Counted from the stretch's first letter, positions 24,037-35,982 are shown. The stretch: DNA of 64,000 nt from Trema orientale (GCA_002914845.1 JXTC01000136.1:378663-442662); one strand, 5' to 3'. Translations and numbers: made by a program. The notes: generated from the letters alone by a model not told the origin.

Positions 24037-26526
24037 TTTCATGTTTATATGGACAACTTGACCCTTTTTTTTATTATCTTGGAAATTAGTGCTGATAAGG
24101 AAAGTTATTTGACAATTGGTATCTTTCAAATTGATTTCTGGTTTATTAAGCATTTAATTCAAAGAAGTTGAACCATCATGTTTCTGTTTAAATTTGTTTT
24201 TCCTGTAAGTATTTGCATTCTGGAGTGTAAATAGCTAGTTTAGATAAACTCTGAAACTTGTTTATTAGACCAAAATAAAGACCTAAAGCTTGTTTTAGGC
24301 TATTTTGAAATGAAAATGTTTGCAGTATGTTAGAATTTATATGAATATGTTACACATAAACATTTTTCAAAGGTCAAGCGATATGTATACTCTTTCCCCT
24401 TTGTTTATTCTTGGTGACATTTTTAGCTCCAATTTAACTTTTGTCTTTATGCTTATGATTGATCAGATGTGTCCTGCTTTCAAGGATTATTTTTTTGTCC
24501 AGAAGCGTGTTCTTTGCTGCTTCATAACTTTTGCATATATCATATTAGTCCTCCTGGGCATGAGGTTTGTCACTCAAATAACTTGCGTGCAAAATTTGGT
24601 TCTCCTTGTTTTTCATTTATGCTTTGCTCTTGTTATGTAACTTTAAGTTGCAAGTCACATTGTTTCTTATCTCATACTTTCTTCAAGAACTATTTCAGTT
24701 GGGAGCTGAAATAATTAGCCCTGATGATCCTGTGCTTTCCGCTGATGACTTGGTAGATCAGATTGCTGATGTTCTTAACTATTTTGGGTAAGGAATTCTT
24801 TCTATAATTTATAATTTAAAAATAATTTCCATTTTTACAACAAGAAGAGATTGCAATATAAGAACTGGTATTGATGATTTTTTAATTAGGGTTTTTGTTT
24901 GTTTAAAAGTTATTTGTATTTTGGGCCTTTGGGTCCTAATAATTGTCTTGAAGCTGTTGTTTCTTTAATGAATTATTACTTTTTATATATTAAAGTCAAA
25001 GGATGAGAAAAAGCACCCTGATCTCACTCTCCCCCTCTCTCCCTCTCTCTCTTCATAGACTTGGAGCTGTGATGTGTATGGGCGTCACAGCTGGAGCTTA
25101 TATCCTCACCCTATTTGCTGTGAGTGAACTCATTTCATAAAGTGCATACCCTTTTTTCAAATAGACATAAAGTTATTATCTTGGACCTTGAGGGATGGTT
25201 TTGATGTTTTTATAATAACTCCTTGCAACAGTTGAAATACAGACATCGTGTCCTGGGTTTGATTCTCATATCTCCTTTATGCAAAGCACCCTCTTGGACA
25301 GAATGGATATTAAATAAGGTTTGTTCCCTGGACCTGTTCAAATTGTTTTTGAGGATTAAAAACTCTAGTTCTTACACAAATTCATGTTGACAGGTAATGT
25401 CAAATTTGCTTTACTTCTATGGCATGTGTGGAGTGGTAAAGGAATTATTGCTCAAGCGATACTTCAGCAAGGTTGGCCTTCTAATATCAGTCTATCTACC
25501 TTTAGATTTCTGAAATTGGATTATTCAAGCTTTTGGATGTGAAATTTCTGATGGCAGGATGTTCGTGGTTGTGTTCAAATGCCAGAGTCGGATGTAGTTC
25601 AGGCATGCAGAAGAGTAAGTCCTCTAGCTTTGTATTATTTTCTTTCTTATCTGCACGAAGTGCTTTTCTGAAAAAATTGTAAGATGGTCGTGAGGTTAGT
25701 AATTACCCGATCTCAATGATGTTTCTTTTGTTCCTAACAGTCGCTTGAGGAGAGGCAGAGTTCAAATGTTTGGCGGTTACTTGAAGCAATTAACGGGTAA
25801 AACTTGTTTCCCTTGTTCCCCCGACTTCCTTTTAAATTAACTTTGTTTACTTGAACTCCAATTGCTCCTTTAGTTGTGTAAGTAGTGTAAAATGAAAATT
25901 TACTCTTGCGGTTCATAACCTGCAGATGTTGTCCTAGGTTAATTATGCTAAGTTTTGAGTCTTGAGATTCGACTTGTTACTATTGGCTACTGTGTATTTT
26001 ATGTCAAGTTTCCTTTCCTTGTACAAGTGCTTTGTATTTTGATGCTTTGAGATGCATGTTATGAACTCTCTTCTTTTTTACAAAACGGCAGGAGACCTGA
26101 CATTACAGAAGGATTGCGGAAACTACAGTGTCGTTCACTAATTTTTGTTGGGGATAGCTCTCCATTTCATCCTGAGGCTCTGTACATGACGTCAAAACTA
26201 GATAGACGGTATAGTGCGTTGGTTGAGGTATGTAACGTAGCTTCTTTCTTTCAATATCATGTTATAATTTTTGGATTCAATGTTGAAAAAACGCTTACCT
26301 ACAGGTTCAGGCATGTGGGTCTATGGTGACAGAGGAACAGCCTCATGCTATGTTGATACCATTGGAGTATTTTCTCATGGGATATGGCTTATATAGGCCT
26401 TCTCAGTCAAGTGTCAGCCCAAGAAGTCCGTTGAGCCCTTTGTGTATTGCTCCAGAGCTTCTCTCACCAGAAAGCATGGGATTGAAGCTGAAACCAATAA
26501 AAACTCGGATTTCTCTGCAAGTCTGA
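22596..26526 (+). CDS. NDL: NDL (N-MYC downregulated-like) protein, 11 exons
   Basis: Coding exons: 22596-22655, 23741-23840, 24467-24564, 24699-24787, 25059-25119, 25232-25318, 25394-25471, 25558-25614, 25741-25796, 26092-26227, 26305-26526. They join in phase into 347 codons plus TGA. The protein matches plant NDL1/NDL2 as I remember them: start MADSSDSVS, then [37 protein letters not shown] (residues 121-131), [11 protein letters not shown], and the family's C-terminal PRSPLSPLC and [12 protein letters not shown]-family proteins have an alpha/beta-hydrolase fold without the catalytic triad; here the nucleophile-elbow position reads GVTAG rather than GxSxG. Arabidopsis NDLs bind the G-protein beta subunit AGB1 and modulate auxin transport and root growth. 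Whether this is NDL1, 2 or 3 is undecided. Introns carry AT and ATT microsatellites. The gene converges with the phosphatase gene at 26925. Confidence 0.95.
22911..22955. repeat. (AT)n microsatellite in NDL intron 1
   Basis: About 22 AT units within the first, roughly 1.1-kb intron of NDL. Confidence 0.9.
23994..24035. repeat. (ATT)n microsatellite in NDL intron 2
   Basis: About 14 ATT units inside the second NDL intron. Poly-Ile or poly-Asn ORFs across it are artefacts. Confidence 0.9.
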
Positions 26527-26924
26527 TTGAAGTTCGTGAGTCGTTTGGCAAAATCGCTTTTTTGTAATCTGTAAGTTGAAAGAGCTTGTATATCCCGATT
26601 TGTTAAGGATGATTATTCAGGGGCATTATTAGGGAGTTTGTAGATATGGAAACATAAGAAGAAAGATACAAGGGGAGGAGAAAGATATTAGAAAAAACAA
26701 AGCAGATATTTTCATTCTTTCATTTGTAACCATATAAATTCTAGTAATTGAGAGGAGAGCTTTGTTTGTAAATCCTTGGAATTATTATATAACAGTGACA
26801 AAGCAAATAATGACAAAGAATGGATGCATTCTTATATTTATATCCATTTTTCGGTCTCTTAGCAAGTCGATCGAAAACTAGAAAATTTCTTATTTCCCTT
26901 CTAAGGAATTCTTGTTGAAATCAA
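26527..26924. other. Shared 3' region of convergent genes
   Basis: About 400 bp between the stop codons of NDL (+) and the PECP1-like phosphatase (-). It must hold both 3' UTRs and polyadenylation signals. No separate gene is seen. Confidence 0.6.
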
Positions 26925-28288
26925 CTAATGAGGAACTGGGAGAGCATTTGAATGGGCAGATATGGAACTATCTTGAAACTTGCAGTGATCAGGAACCGTT
27001 AATTTTTCTGCAAGGAAGAGTGTGTTTACTCTGCTGAGCAAGACTGTCTGAAGCTCCTCCCAATTGGTCCATGCTTGAATCTTTGGCTTGACAGGGCTCT
27101 GGTTCGTGCAGATTAATTCCCAGATTGGGAAATCCTTCCTGGGCAGTAAATAATCACCTTCTTCCAGCTTCAGACCTGCGCAAAAGTCAGGCCTTCCATC
27201 CCCAACATAGATGAATCGCTTCTTTCCTTGTGCTGACAAAGAAGCTCGCATTCTTTCCAATGCTACACCCTAATGCACACCAAAATCACTTCAAAATTTT
27301 AGCAAATCAAGTTTTTTAGTAACTTTTTATTTGTAGAAAAAAAAAAGAAGAAAAGAACTGAAATTCAAGATGCAAAGGTTGTAAACAACTAGTTTTCGAG
27401 ATTCGTTTGAATATGTATCGCTTCTAAAACTTAATTTGTATGTCCATAAGCAGGGGCGGAGTCAGCCGTGAAATTCAGTGGCGGCATTAAGGCCCATATG
27501 TCGTAATCCATAAAATTGGACCAAAATAGTTTAGTATCGTAGTATAATTTTGACCAATTTTTAGTGGAGATATATGATTATTTTGGCTCATTTTTAGTAA
27601 AGGCACAAAATATTTCTTTTTTTTTAATACATGAAAAAAAAAAGAATTTCTCAAAATCCAATGTGGGCCCCTTCTCCCTTCCGCCCTGTTCATAAGTTTT
27701 GCGTTTTGGAGTGTTTGGTACAATGGAGTGAAGGTTGATGCGCTTGCCAATCGTTTAGTTTACTAAATGCACTAAATTAAAACAGGGTAGCTAGAAAGGG
27801 AGACTTTCAAAATCAAATCTAAATACGGAGAGTGATTATAACTATTCAAAATTAAATCTAAATAGGGAGAGTGATTATAACCTTGCACATATTGGGAGGA
27901 CAAATATTGCAGCGATGAGAGGATGAGCTAAAATCATGGTATGGTAGGATTCGAAGCCTGCCTTCTCCATCAATATAGCTCGGGTTTGTTAGAATTTCGC
28001 TGAAGCAATCCAAAAGCCCATGATGTTTCAAGATTGTCTCGATGAAAAAATTATTCGCATCACTTAATATCCTCACGTCACACCTGTAAATAACTTAACA
28101 ATTAATATGTGTGCATGCATACTTATATAGAACGTGTATTGGATTCAAGAAAATTACCCAAAAGAATAGGCTGATGATTTGACTGCAGATATAATGCTAG
28201 GATGAATTGGAGCCCGTTTCAAACACTCTTCAATATCACGAATCGTCTTTCCCCGCGAGTGAAGCTCCACCATCATTCTATCCTGAAA

Positions 28289-28319
<31 letters not shown>

Positions 28320-28625
28320 GCTAATATATGTAAGTAAAGAATTCAAAAAGAAGAAATATTGAAAACCACATGATGATCATCAAACAAAAACTGCCTTTTT
28401 AAAACTGAAATAATAAGAATAAAGAGACAAAGAAAGAGAGAGGGAGAGAGCAGTTACCATAAGAGAGTTCCGAGGCAGAGTAGGGAGGAGGTGAGTGAAC
28501 AACTCGTTGGCACCCAACTCGTCAACGACCCAGTTATCACTGTCACACTCGAGAATCGTCTTGTCAAAGTCGAAAACAATCACCACACCAGCGCCGCCCA
28601 TTGCTCCGCTGTCAACCACCGCCAT
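26925..28625 (-). CDS. PECP1: HAD phosphatase, PECP1/PS2 family, 4 exons
   Basis: Minus-strand exons 28625-28458, 28282-28158, 28083-27882 and 27269-26925 join in phase into 279 codons plus TAG. HAD motifs: motif I VFDFDKTI, with catalytic aspartates D19 and D21; motif II in ILSDANNFF near residues 103-111; motif III GDGRPDFC with D189 and D193. The HDF, CPPNMCK and LLPRKDFPIWEL segments are typical of the phosphoethanolamine/phosphocholine phosphatase family (PHOSPHO1-like; Arabidopsis PECP1 and PS2). Members release phosphate from phosphocholine, phosphoethanolamine or pyrophosphate; substrate preference cannot be read here. Arabidopsis members are strongly induced by phosphate starvation, and the P1BS site at 28712-28719 fits that. 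The tail after about residue 250 is longer and more variable than in the copies I recall. No signal peptide is seen, so it is probably cytosolic. Confidence 0.93.
27330..27840. other. Long third intron of the PECP1-like gene
   Basis: The intron runs from 27881 down to 27270. A minus-strand ORF at 27487-27750 inside it has no domain. A near-duplicate of about 26 bp (AATCTAAATACGGAGAGTGA against AATCTAAATAGGGAGAGTGA) lies near 27812-27880. Confidence 0.5.
28289..28319. repeat. (AT)n microsatellite
   Basis: An AT run in intron 1 of the PECP1-like gene. Confidence 0.85.
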
Positions 28626-28694
28626 TGTCTACGTACGTACTTCTAATTGATGTATTTGTTTGAGTTAATCCCTGTCAATATCAAGACGGGCTTA

Positions 28695-28702
28695 TATTTA
28701 TA
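28695..28702 (-). promoter_or_regulatory. Putative TATA box of the PECP1-like gene
   Basis: TATAAATA on the minus strand, about 70 bp upstream of the start codon and 10 bp downstream of the P1BS motif. This is the best TATA match in the proximal upstream region. Confidence 0.55.
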
Positions 28703-28711
28703 CGCAAATAT

Positions 28712-28719
28712 GTATATCC
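28712..28719. promoter_or_regulatory. P1BS motif (PHR1 binding site)
   Basis: GTATATCC matches the imperfect palindrome GNATATNC bound by PHR1/PHL MYB-CC factors under phosphate starvation. It lies 87 bp upstream of the ATG and 10 bp upstream of the TATA box, a typical position for a working site. The motif is short and could occur by chance in AT-rich DNA; the gene family's known phosphate response raises the odds. Confidence 0.6.
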
Positions 28720-28829
28720 TGTATTATGTGTATTTATATAGCAGGGAAAGCACTTAAGAGTTGCAATACTAGAATCCTAGCGAGGATGTAGGGAAGGGAG
28801 GATGTATATGTATATAAATAAATAGTTGG

Positions 28830-30488
28830 AATAAAATGAGAAAGAGAATGTCCTAGTGACAATGGAGTTGCAATACTAGAATAATCCTAGTCCAAGTTAC
28901 ATTTTTTTTTTCTTTTTTACGATAAATACTATAAGCATCAATGATGCTCAATACTACAATACTTTGTTATTATATTATTGGGTGATTCTAATTAATTAAT
29001 AAATTAGATGTTATATAAGATTTATTTGAAGTGTAATTATAATTAGCCAATAACATATTCACACATCATAGACATATCATACGATGTTGGACATCCTATG
29101 ATGCCCCATAATAATACCCTTTTATGCTTTTTTTTTTTTTTTTTTTTTTAATAAATTTGACGGCCAAGATATCTTGAGCCCATTTTCACCAGTGTATTTG
29201 ACCGATCGGATTATTCCCCGTCACGAGCACCTTCCAGCCAGGCTCCTTTTTTCCGAACGTGATATGAAGTTTATTCAACTACGCTCGCGTACTTCGGGAG
29301 TGGCTTTAATTCAATGCCGTTTAATTGGTTGATGTGTTTATTATTTGTTTTAGGAATTGCAAGAACTCTATTCCACTTTTTGCTGTGAAATTCACTATGC
29401 TTTTTAATATTATTATTTACAATGTGAAATTTTGCACTAGAATTCACAAGATATAAGAGAATAGATAAAAGAGTAAGAGAACAGTGTGGTCCTATCCTAT
29501 CAGCTCTTTTTTATTCATTATTTTTTTTTCAAAGTCCTGATGTATTCTATTTTGGTATTTATTATTTTTTTTAGAGTCATGATGTATTCTATTTTGAACC
29601 GAAAAAATGTGTTATTTATTATTCTTATTTTTTATTATTCTATGGTAGGTATGGGTATCTGTTAAGTTGTATTTGAGAATAAAATCTTATATACTCCAAT
29701 TTAAATAATTGAGTATTGAGATAAAAGCAGATTTGATTTGAAATTATTTGAAAGAATATGCGATATTCTGATGTATAATTCCTTTGCAAATTGGGTATCT
29801 AAAATTCTTTTATTTTATTTTCTCTTCTTATTTCCCCTTTTATTCTTTGCAAAATTTGAAAGGATAAATTCTTTCTTTTCTCATTCGCAAATACCACTGG
29901 GACCGGACTGCCAGTAGGCTATGCCAATCCCTAATACTTAAAATTCGTGCAATGTATTTTTGAATTATGGTTGCATTACATAATTTTATTTAAAGGATGA
30001 AATACTTGGGCTTCCCATAATTCATTTATTTCAATCTGACTGTAGACTAGAGCCATTTTATATTCAACTTAAAAAAAAAAAAAGGAATTGGTTGTACCCT
30101 CGTGCTCCACACTCAATTTTTGCTACAGTAACTATTTGAGCCTAACGATCTCTAAGACTACATGTAAAATGACAACAATTATATCCTCGTGCCATATTTT
30201 GTTCATTAATTCCGTCCAATTCTTTCATTTGCAATCAATGAATTGATCCCGTAACTTACTATTTGAAAGTACTTCAACAATTTTCTGTCTAATAACTTTC
30301 TAGTTAAATATTTAATACTAGACATAATTTGAAACACCAAAACTAGGTAGAGAGCTTAAGTTCTTATAAATTAGATTTGGTGCTTTCGTACAGACCGTTG
30401 GTGAGTCTTACAAGTTACAACATTTATATTTTTACATTGAGAATAGAGAGATAAATACGACCTTTTTTTCGTTTCCACCTCAATCAGG

Positions 30489-30534
<46 letters not shown>

Positions 30535-30735
30535 GAAGTGCTTAAAAAAATAAAATAAAAATCAGTTAATGTAATAAGCCTCTAAATTCCTTTGAAACAA
30601 AGAATATAAAAAATTCCCATTTTCCTTACTTATGCCCTTCATTCATAGAATGTCTCAACTTGGTGTTAGAATAGCGCGTCACGTTTCCATTATGAAGAGA
30701 ACAAAAAACTAAGAAACACTAGACATGATATCTTA
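28830..30735. other. Intergenic stretch upstream of the PECP1-like gene
   Basis: No gene. The segment around 28930-29130 shares blocks such as AATTATAATTAGCCAATAAC and CACACATCAT with the MITE at 6427-6590, so it may hold a degraded relative. A T run at 29129-29149 and an AT microsatellite at 30489-30528 are present. Confidence 0.45.
30489..30528. repeat. (AT)n microsatellite
   Basis: About 20 AT/TA units in intergenic DNA. Confidence 0.9.
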
Positions 30736-31213
30736 GGGGCCGTTTGGTATGGGGTAATCTTTAGGTGGGAATGGGTATCTCAATGCATCCCCATGTTTGG
30801 CACCATTTTAACACCCAGTAAAGTAATCACCTCGGGAATCAAATCTTCTTAAGTGGGGGTCATCTGAAAGTTACCAAAACATATGGATTTCAAATGACCC
30901 CCCATCTAAAACCCACCTTAGAAAACGAAATTAAAAAAAAATACAACATCCTAGGAACCATAGCAAATTATTTTATTTCATACTAACAAATTTTATTATT
31001 TTATAAGTACTTTAATTTTTTAATTATTTTTTAATTTTAATTTAAGCACATTTCTATGCGCAACCAAACACAGTTATCTGACATCCCAGGAATCATAGAC
31101 AAGATTACAGTGTGCAACCAAATACAGTTATTTTGGATATCAGACAATCATATCACCATCTCCAGTATTCCCCTTAATCTCAAAACTGAGATTACCTTGT
31201 ACTAAACGGCCCC
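30736..31213. mobile_element. PIF/Harbinger (Tourist-like) MITE, 478 bp
   Basis: The ends are inverted: GGGGCCGTTTGGTATGGGGT on the left against GGGGCCGTTTAGTACAAGGT as the reverse complement of the right end. They are flanked by TTA at 30733-30735 and 31214-31216, the usual target duplication of PIF/Harbinger elements. No ORF. Confidence 0.75.
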
Positions 31214-31508
31214 TTAGTTTATTTGGAGTATGGAAGCCAGACAAAATCATATCCTTCCTTTATCCTTGGAGACCTAAAAGTTAAAATTACATTTAGCTTT
31301 ATCAATGACTCACTCCCAATCATACACGACAAGATAACATCATTCTTAATCTCATCTCCAACTAATAATGGGCAACCAGCTTCGATCACTAAATAATTAT
31401 AAATAAACCACATTTTGGCTCTATATTAGCCCCCCCAAAAAAAGTTCTTTTCCTCGTGCTAAATTTGGATGGACATTGAAAGATTACTCTTCCGGATTAA
31501 TATAATAT

Positions 31509-33017
31509 GGGCAATGCTAAGGACATTCTCTTCGACACTCTCTCTTTCTATTGAGTGACACGTGACATCCACTAAAAATCACATTTTTTAACAACAAAAT
31601 AAGTCATTTTTTCCATGAATTATTACAGGTTTGCCATCCAAATCTTTTTACGTTTTTCAATTCCACAAACACATATTTGTCCTTTCTTTCTCCTTAGTCA
31701 TATTTAGATTACTCTTTTTTTTTTTTTCCAGGCCTTCCGATTCCTTAAATCCTAATATTTTCTAATTATATTCCATTTTTTTTCTCCTAATAACTTTAAC
31801 ATATTTTTGCATTTTTTTACATAAATTTTTTTTTTCTTTTTTTACCATTTTCTAAGCAACAAATAGGGAATCCAATTAAAAAAAGTGAAAGACAACAAAC
31901 TAAAAAAATCAGCAAAACCAAGCAAGAAAATTGAAAGAAAAAAAAACACACACACAAGCATTTTACTTCTGTTTAGGATAATGCTTTTCAATTCAATCAA
32001 TTATATCCTGAAAAGGTAAACTCACTGCCCACTTTTCTATTTTGTATAATATTAATTTCTCATAAAATAAAAAATATTTTTATTTAAAATAATTATAAAC
32101 TTCTCAAAACACTATTACATAATTTCATAAAATAACACATCAAATCGTATACGTTTTAATGTAGTATTTTCTGAAATTCTATATAATATATCAAACCGTA
32201 TACAGTTTGATGTATTATTTTATGAAATCCTATATTTTTGTCTATAACACATCAAACTATATACGCCTTGTATTGTATTTTTATTTATAATATATCAAAC
32301 CGTGTAGGTCCTGTATTTCATAAAATAATTATTTTTTAAAAACTTGTACTTCTTTATGCCACATATGGTTTGATAAGTTATTTTATAAAATCATGCAATA
32401 ATATTTTGAGAATTTTATAATTATTTTAAATAAAAATATTTTTTATTTTGTGAAAAATTAATATTATATAAAATATGAAAGTGGACAGTGGATTTACCTT
32501 CTATTCAGGATATAATTGATTGAATTGAAAAGCATTATCCTGAACAGAAGATAAAATACTTGTGTGTGTATGTGTGTGTTTTTTTTTTTTCAATTTTCTT
32601 ACTTGGTTATGCCGATTTTTTTAGTTTGTTGTCTTTCACTTTTTTTAATTGGATTCCCTATTTGTTGCTTAGAAAATAGTAAAAAAAGAAAAAAAAACAT
32701 TTATGTAAAAAAATGCAAAAAAATGTTAAAGTTATTAGGAGAAAAAAAATGAAATATAATTAGAAAATATTAGAATTCAGGGAAGGGTCTAGAAAAAAAT
32801 AAAAAAATAAATATAAATATGGCTAAAGATTTAGGATAAAGAAAACACAAATACCTGTTTGTGAAATTGAAAAATATAAAAAAATTTGGATGGCAAACCT
32901 GTAATAATTCGTGTAAACAATGACTAACTTTTATTGTCCAAAAATTGGAATTTTACAAGATGCCACGTATCGCTAAATAGAAAGAGAGTGTCCAAAAAAT
33001 TGCCCTTAGAATTGCTC
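31509..33017. mobile_element. Fold-back MULE-like element, 1.5 kb
   Basis: A 9-bp direct repeat ATATAATAT flanks the element (31500-31508 and 33018-33026), as expected for Mutator-like transposons. The two arms are inverted copies over much of their length. The left end GGGCAATGCTAAGGACATTC matches the inverted right end GAGCAATTCTAAGGGCAATT, and inner blocks such as AAGCATTTTAC and AGGATAATGC have inverted partners near 32530-32560. The centre (32100-32440) has repeated ATCAAACCGTATA-like units. There is no transposase ORF, so it is non-autonomous. A transcript across it would fold into a long hairpin. Confidence 0.75.
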
Positions 33018-33163
33018 ATATAATATATATGCTCAAGATTAGCTTGGCTATGTTTTCATGCCTAACCAGTTGGCAAGTGGGGAACTGGGACTAATAAGCA
33101 GAGAATCCCATGACAAAGGAACGCCTCCAACCATGGTATATAAAATATATATATTTTATATAT

Positions 33164-33500
33164 GGGTGATGTTTCAATGGAGATTTTTGTTTTTGCTCTA
33201 TGGATGGTTACTCTAATTTAGGCCATTGGATTTTGATCTAATGGTTGTAATAATATTAATAATTCTTAAAAAAAAACTAATGTATTTAATACTTATATAA
33301 ATATAGAAAGCTATTTATGAGTTAAAAGATAGGTAACTTGTTTGTGACCTGATAAGCTGGATATTTTTTTAATCTTTTTTCTATTTTTTTTCATTCCTAT
33401 TGCATAGTTGCTTCCTTATATTTTTATTCTCATTCTTTACCTCTCATTATTGCTATTACTAATTATATATAAGTATATTTTTCTTTTTTTCTTTTTAAAT
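33164..33500. mobile_element. TIR element running into the sequence gap
   Basis: It starts GGGTGATGTTTCAATGGAGA and matches the left end of the element at 41243-42075 for well over 100 bp, including GGATTTTGATCTAATGGTT. The right end is not visible because the N run begins at 33501. Confidence 0.65.
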
Positions 33501-34034
33501 NNNNNNNNNNNNNNNNNNNNNNNNNNNNNNNNNNNNNNNNNNNNNNNNNNNNNNNNNNNNNNNNNNNNNNNNNNNNNNNNNNNNNNNNNNNNNNNNNNNN
33601 NNNNNNNNNNNNNNNNNNNNNNNNNNNNNNNNNNNNNNNNNNNNNNNNNNNNNNNNNNNNNNNNNNNNNNNNNNNNNNNNNNNNNNNNNNNNNNNNNNNN
33701 NNNNNNNNNNNNNNNNNNNNNNNNNNNNNNNNNNNNNNNNNNNNNNNNNNNNNNNNNNNNNNNNNNNNNNNNNNNNNNNNNNNNNNNNNNNNNNNNNNNN
33801 NNNNNNNNNNNNNNNNNNNNNNNNNNNNNNNNNNNNNNNNNNNNNNNNNNNNNNNNNNNNNNNNNNNNNNNNNNNNNNNNNNNNNNNNNNNNNNNNNNNN
33901 NNNNNNNNNNNNNNNNNNNNNNNNNNNNNNNNNNNNNNNNNNNNNNNNNNNNNNNNNNNNNNNNNNNNNNNNNNNNNNNNNNNNNNNNNNNNNNNNNNNN
34001 NNNNNNNNNNNNNNNNNNNNNNNNNNNNNNNNNN
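33501..34034. other. Assembly gap (534 N)
   Basis: Unknown sequence. It should contain the last coding exon of the ATH1-like gene and the rest of the TIR element that starts at 33164. ORFs drawn through the N run are meaningless. Confidence 1.
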
Positions 34035-34129
34035 ATAGAAAAAGGACAACACAAAAAAAAAAAAAAAAATGAAAAAAAACCACGCTCAAATGCATCAAAG
34101 GAAAAAAAAAAAGAAAGAAAGAGTACTAC

Positions 34130-35982
34130 CTGGTTTCTTGTCAACCCACTTTTTACTGCAAGCAAGTGTTTTTCAGCATCTTTAGGATACCTGAAAATAA
34201 TAGAAATAATAATTATTAAAAAAAAAAAAAAAACCAATAGAGGAATGAGAGACTTTCTTACTCTAATCTATTAAGAATAATGATATCCTGACAGAATTTA
34301 CTACTAAAAGACTAAGAAAGCTCACGGATGAAGGAAGTTCTGAAACATCCAAGCTCGTAAAACTGAGACAGATCTTTCAGGCAAGCCTCTTTGGGGTCTC
34401 CATAACTGATGATCTTTCTTTTTGAGCTGCTGAAGAGCCCATTGCTTTTGAATAAAAGACGTCTCGAACGACTTTTCGGTGCCCCCTGCAGGGTCGAAAT
34501 TCGGTGCTCCCATTGCGAGGCAATGGCTACTAATCCTCTCTCTCAAATTTTTGTACAATAAGGAGAGTGTATGGAGGGCAAAACGAGCGTGTATTTGAGG
34601 GTCTAACTCGGTCGCTGCGTGAAAGGCTGATACAACTGTATGAATCTCATCCAAGCATTGGTTGTAGCTCTCATCAACCTGAGTCAAATCAAAGAAAGTC
34701 AACATTAACAATGGCCTTCAAATGAAATGCCAAAATCCCAGTTGAGAAAACGTAGCAATTGAATGAAAAATCGAGCCAACAGCATAAATCGGTATAGACA
34801 TTTGCTTGTTTACTAGCTCAAATTTCAATTAAGAGTACTTTGTTTAGGGGCTCAAGCCAAAAAAAAAAAAAAACGACATACCATTTGTAGCAAAGCCAAC
34901 AGCTTGGCTCTCTTAGCTTCAAGAGCTCGTCGTTGCAAAGCGGGGTCCATTTCCCCTTCGAGCCTGCCATCCGAGGTGGAATCCATTTGTGACGTTGAAG
35001 AGAATGGTGTGTCTGATCCAGCCAATGAGCCAGAGTTCATCAAGTAACTTGAATAGTCAATGTTTTCCAGTGAAAAGCTCGCAATCTGAGCAAGAATTTC
35101 CTGAACAGCAGAAAGATATCTGGATCCTAATATCACTTGGGAGAGTTGGAGAGGTCTGTAAGAGCCGAAACTCAGAGAAAGGTCCTCGCTGTCGCAAGAA
35201 GTTCGTTCTAAAGCCAGCATTGTTTCGCTGTTCAAAGAGTTGTGAGGCACTGCAGAGCGAGACATGTCCGAGCATTGGCCTAGAATGGTCATCCCGGTAA
35301 TGACAGAAGGTTGAGATGTGGCCAGAGTCAGGGAAAGCTCGTTGCTGAATTTGGAAGAGCCGTAAGACTGGACTGTGTCCAAAGTGGCATCGTTATTATC
35401 TGGTGATATCCAACCATTTGGTTCATATGGTTGATGAAACTCCGAAGTTTTCCCAATTAGCTCTAACGGAGCAGAGTACTTATGGATATCCCACTGATTG
35501 GTAACGAAACCAAGCACTTGATTATCATCCTGACCGCAGTTTAATGAGGCTGGAAACTGCGAATTGAAAGTGTTCTCATTCGAAGCGAAATGGGATAGAA
35601 CTTCCGAAGAATAGATTGGAGGAACCGAAATGGCTAAGTTGTTGAGGTTTTCTTGAAGGCTAGCAGCCTTAGCAGCCATGTAGTTAGCAACAGAACCAGC
35701 GGAGTTTGGCATTTCCTCTTGAAACTCGGAGCTAGAAATGGCACTTGAACCGCTGCCTAGTGAGGTAGTGTCTCTGGAAAAATTCCTTTTGTATGAACTG
35801 ATTAATGGATTAGAACTGAGATTACCAGCTTGATTTGTGACATGAAGATCATCAGCATGATGATCAAATAGATAGGATTGAAGAACAAAAGAGTTCATAG
35901 TTGAATTTGGTGAAATCTCATCCATGACTACAGAACTTCGGCCTGTCATCTCTTGTGTTATGTTAAAGGCTTGATTTTCCAT
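34130..35982 (-). CDS. ATH1: ATH1-type BEL1-like homeodomain protein (3' exon missing)
   Basis: Coding exons 35982-34882, 34678-34326 and 34190-34130 give 505 residues in phase; the last exon is not visible. The start is taken as ATG at 35982 (MENQAFN); reading further upstream would need a TTG. Domains: long Ser/Asn-rich N-terminus; SKY box [15 protein letters not shown] near 285-300; BELL domain from about 348, continuing in exon 2 ([19 protein letters not shown]); TALE homeodomain from about 460 ([12 protein letters not shown]) with the loop residues PYP in FLHPYPKD. Exon 3 ends after LTRNQ, so helix 3 (normally VSNWFINARVRLWKP) lies in the next exon. NELSLTLA before the SKY box and DYSS after it fit Arabidopsis ATH1 better than other BELL proteins. 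ATH1 works with KNOX partners in the nucleus in meristem, boundary and flowering control. Confidence 0.92.

Noticed and set aside
33408-34274. Long ORFs across the N run on both strands
   Set aside because: They consist mostly of N codons and are artefacts of translating the gap.
34989-35300. Antisense ORF within ATH1 exon 1
   Set aside because: A mirror frame of a real coding exon with no independent evidence.
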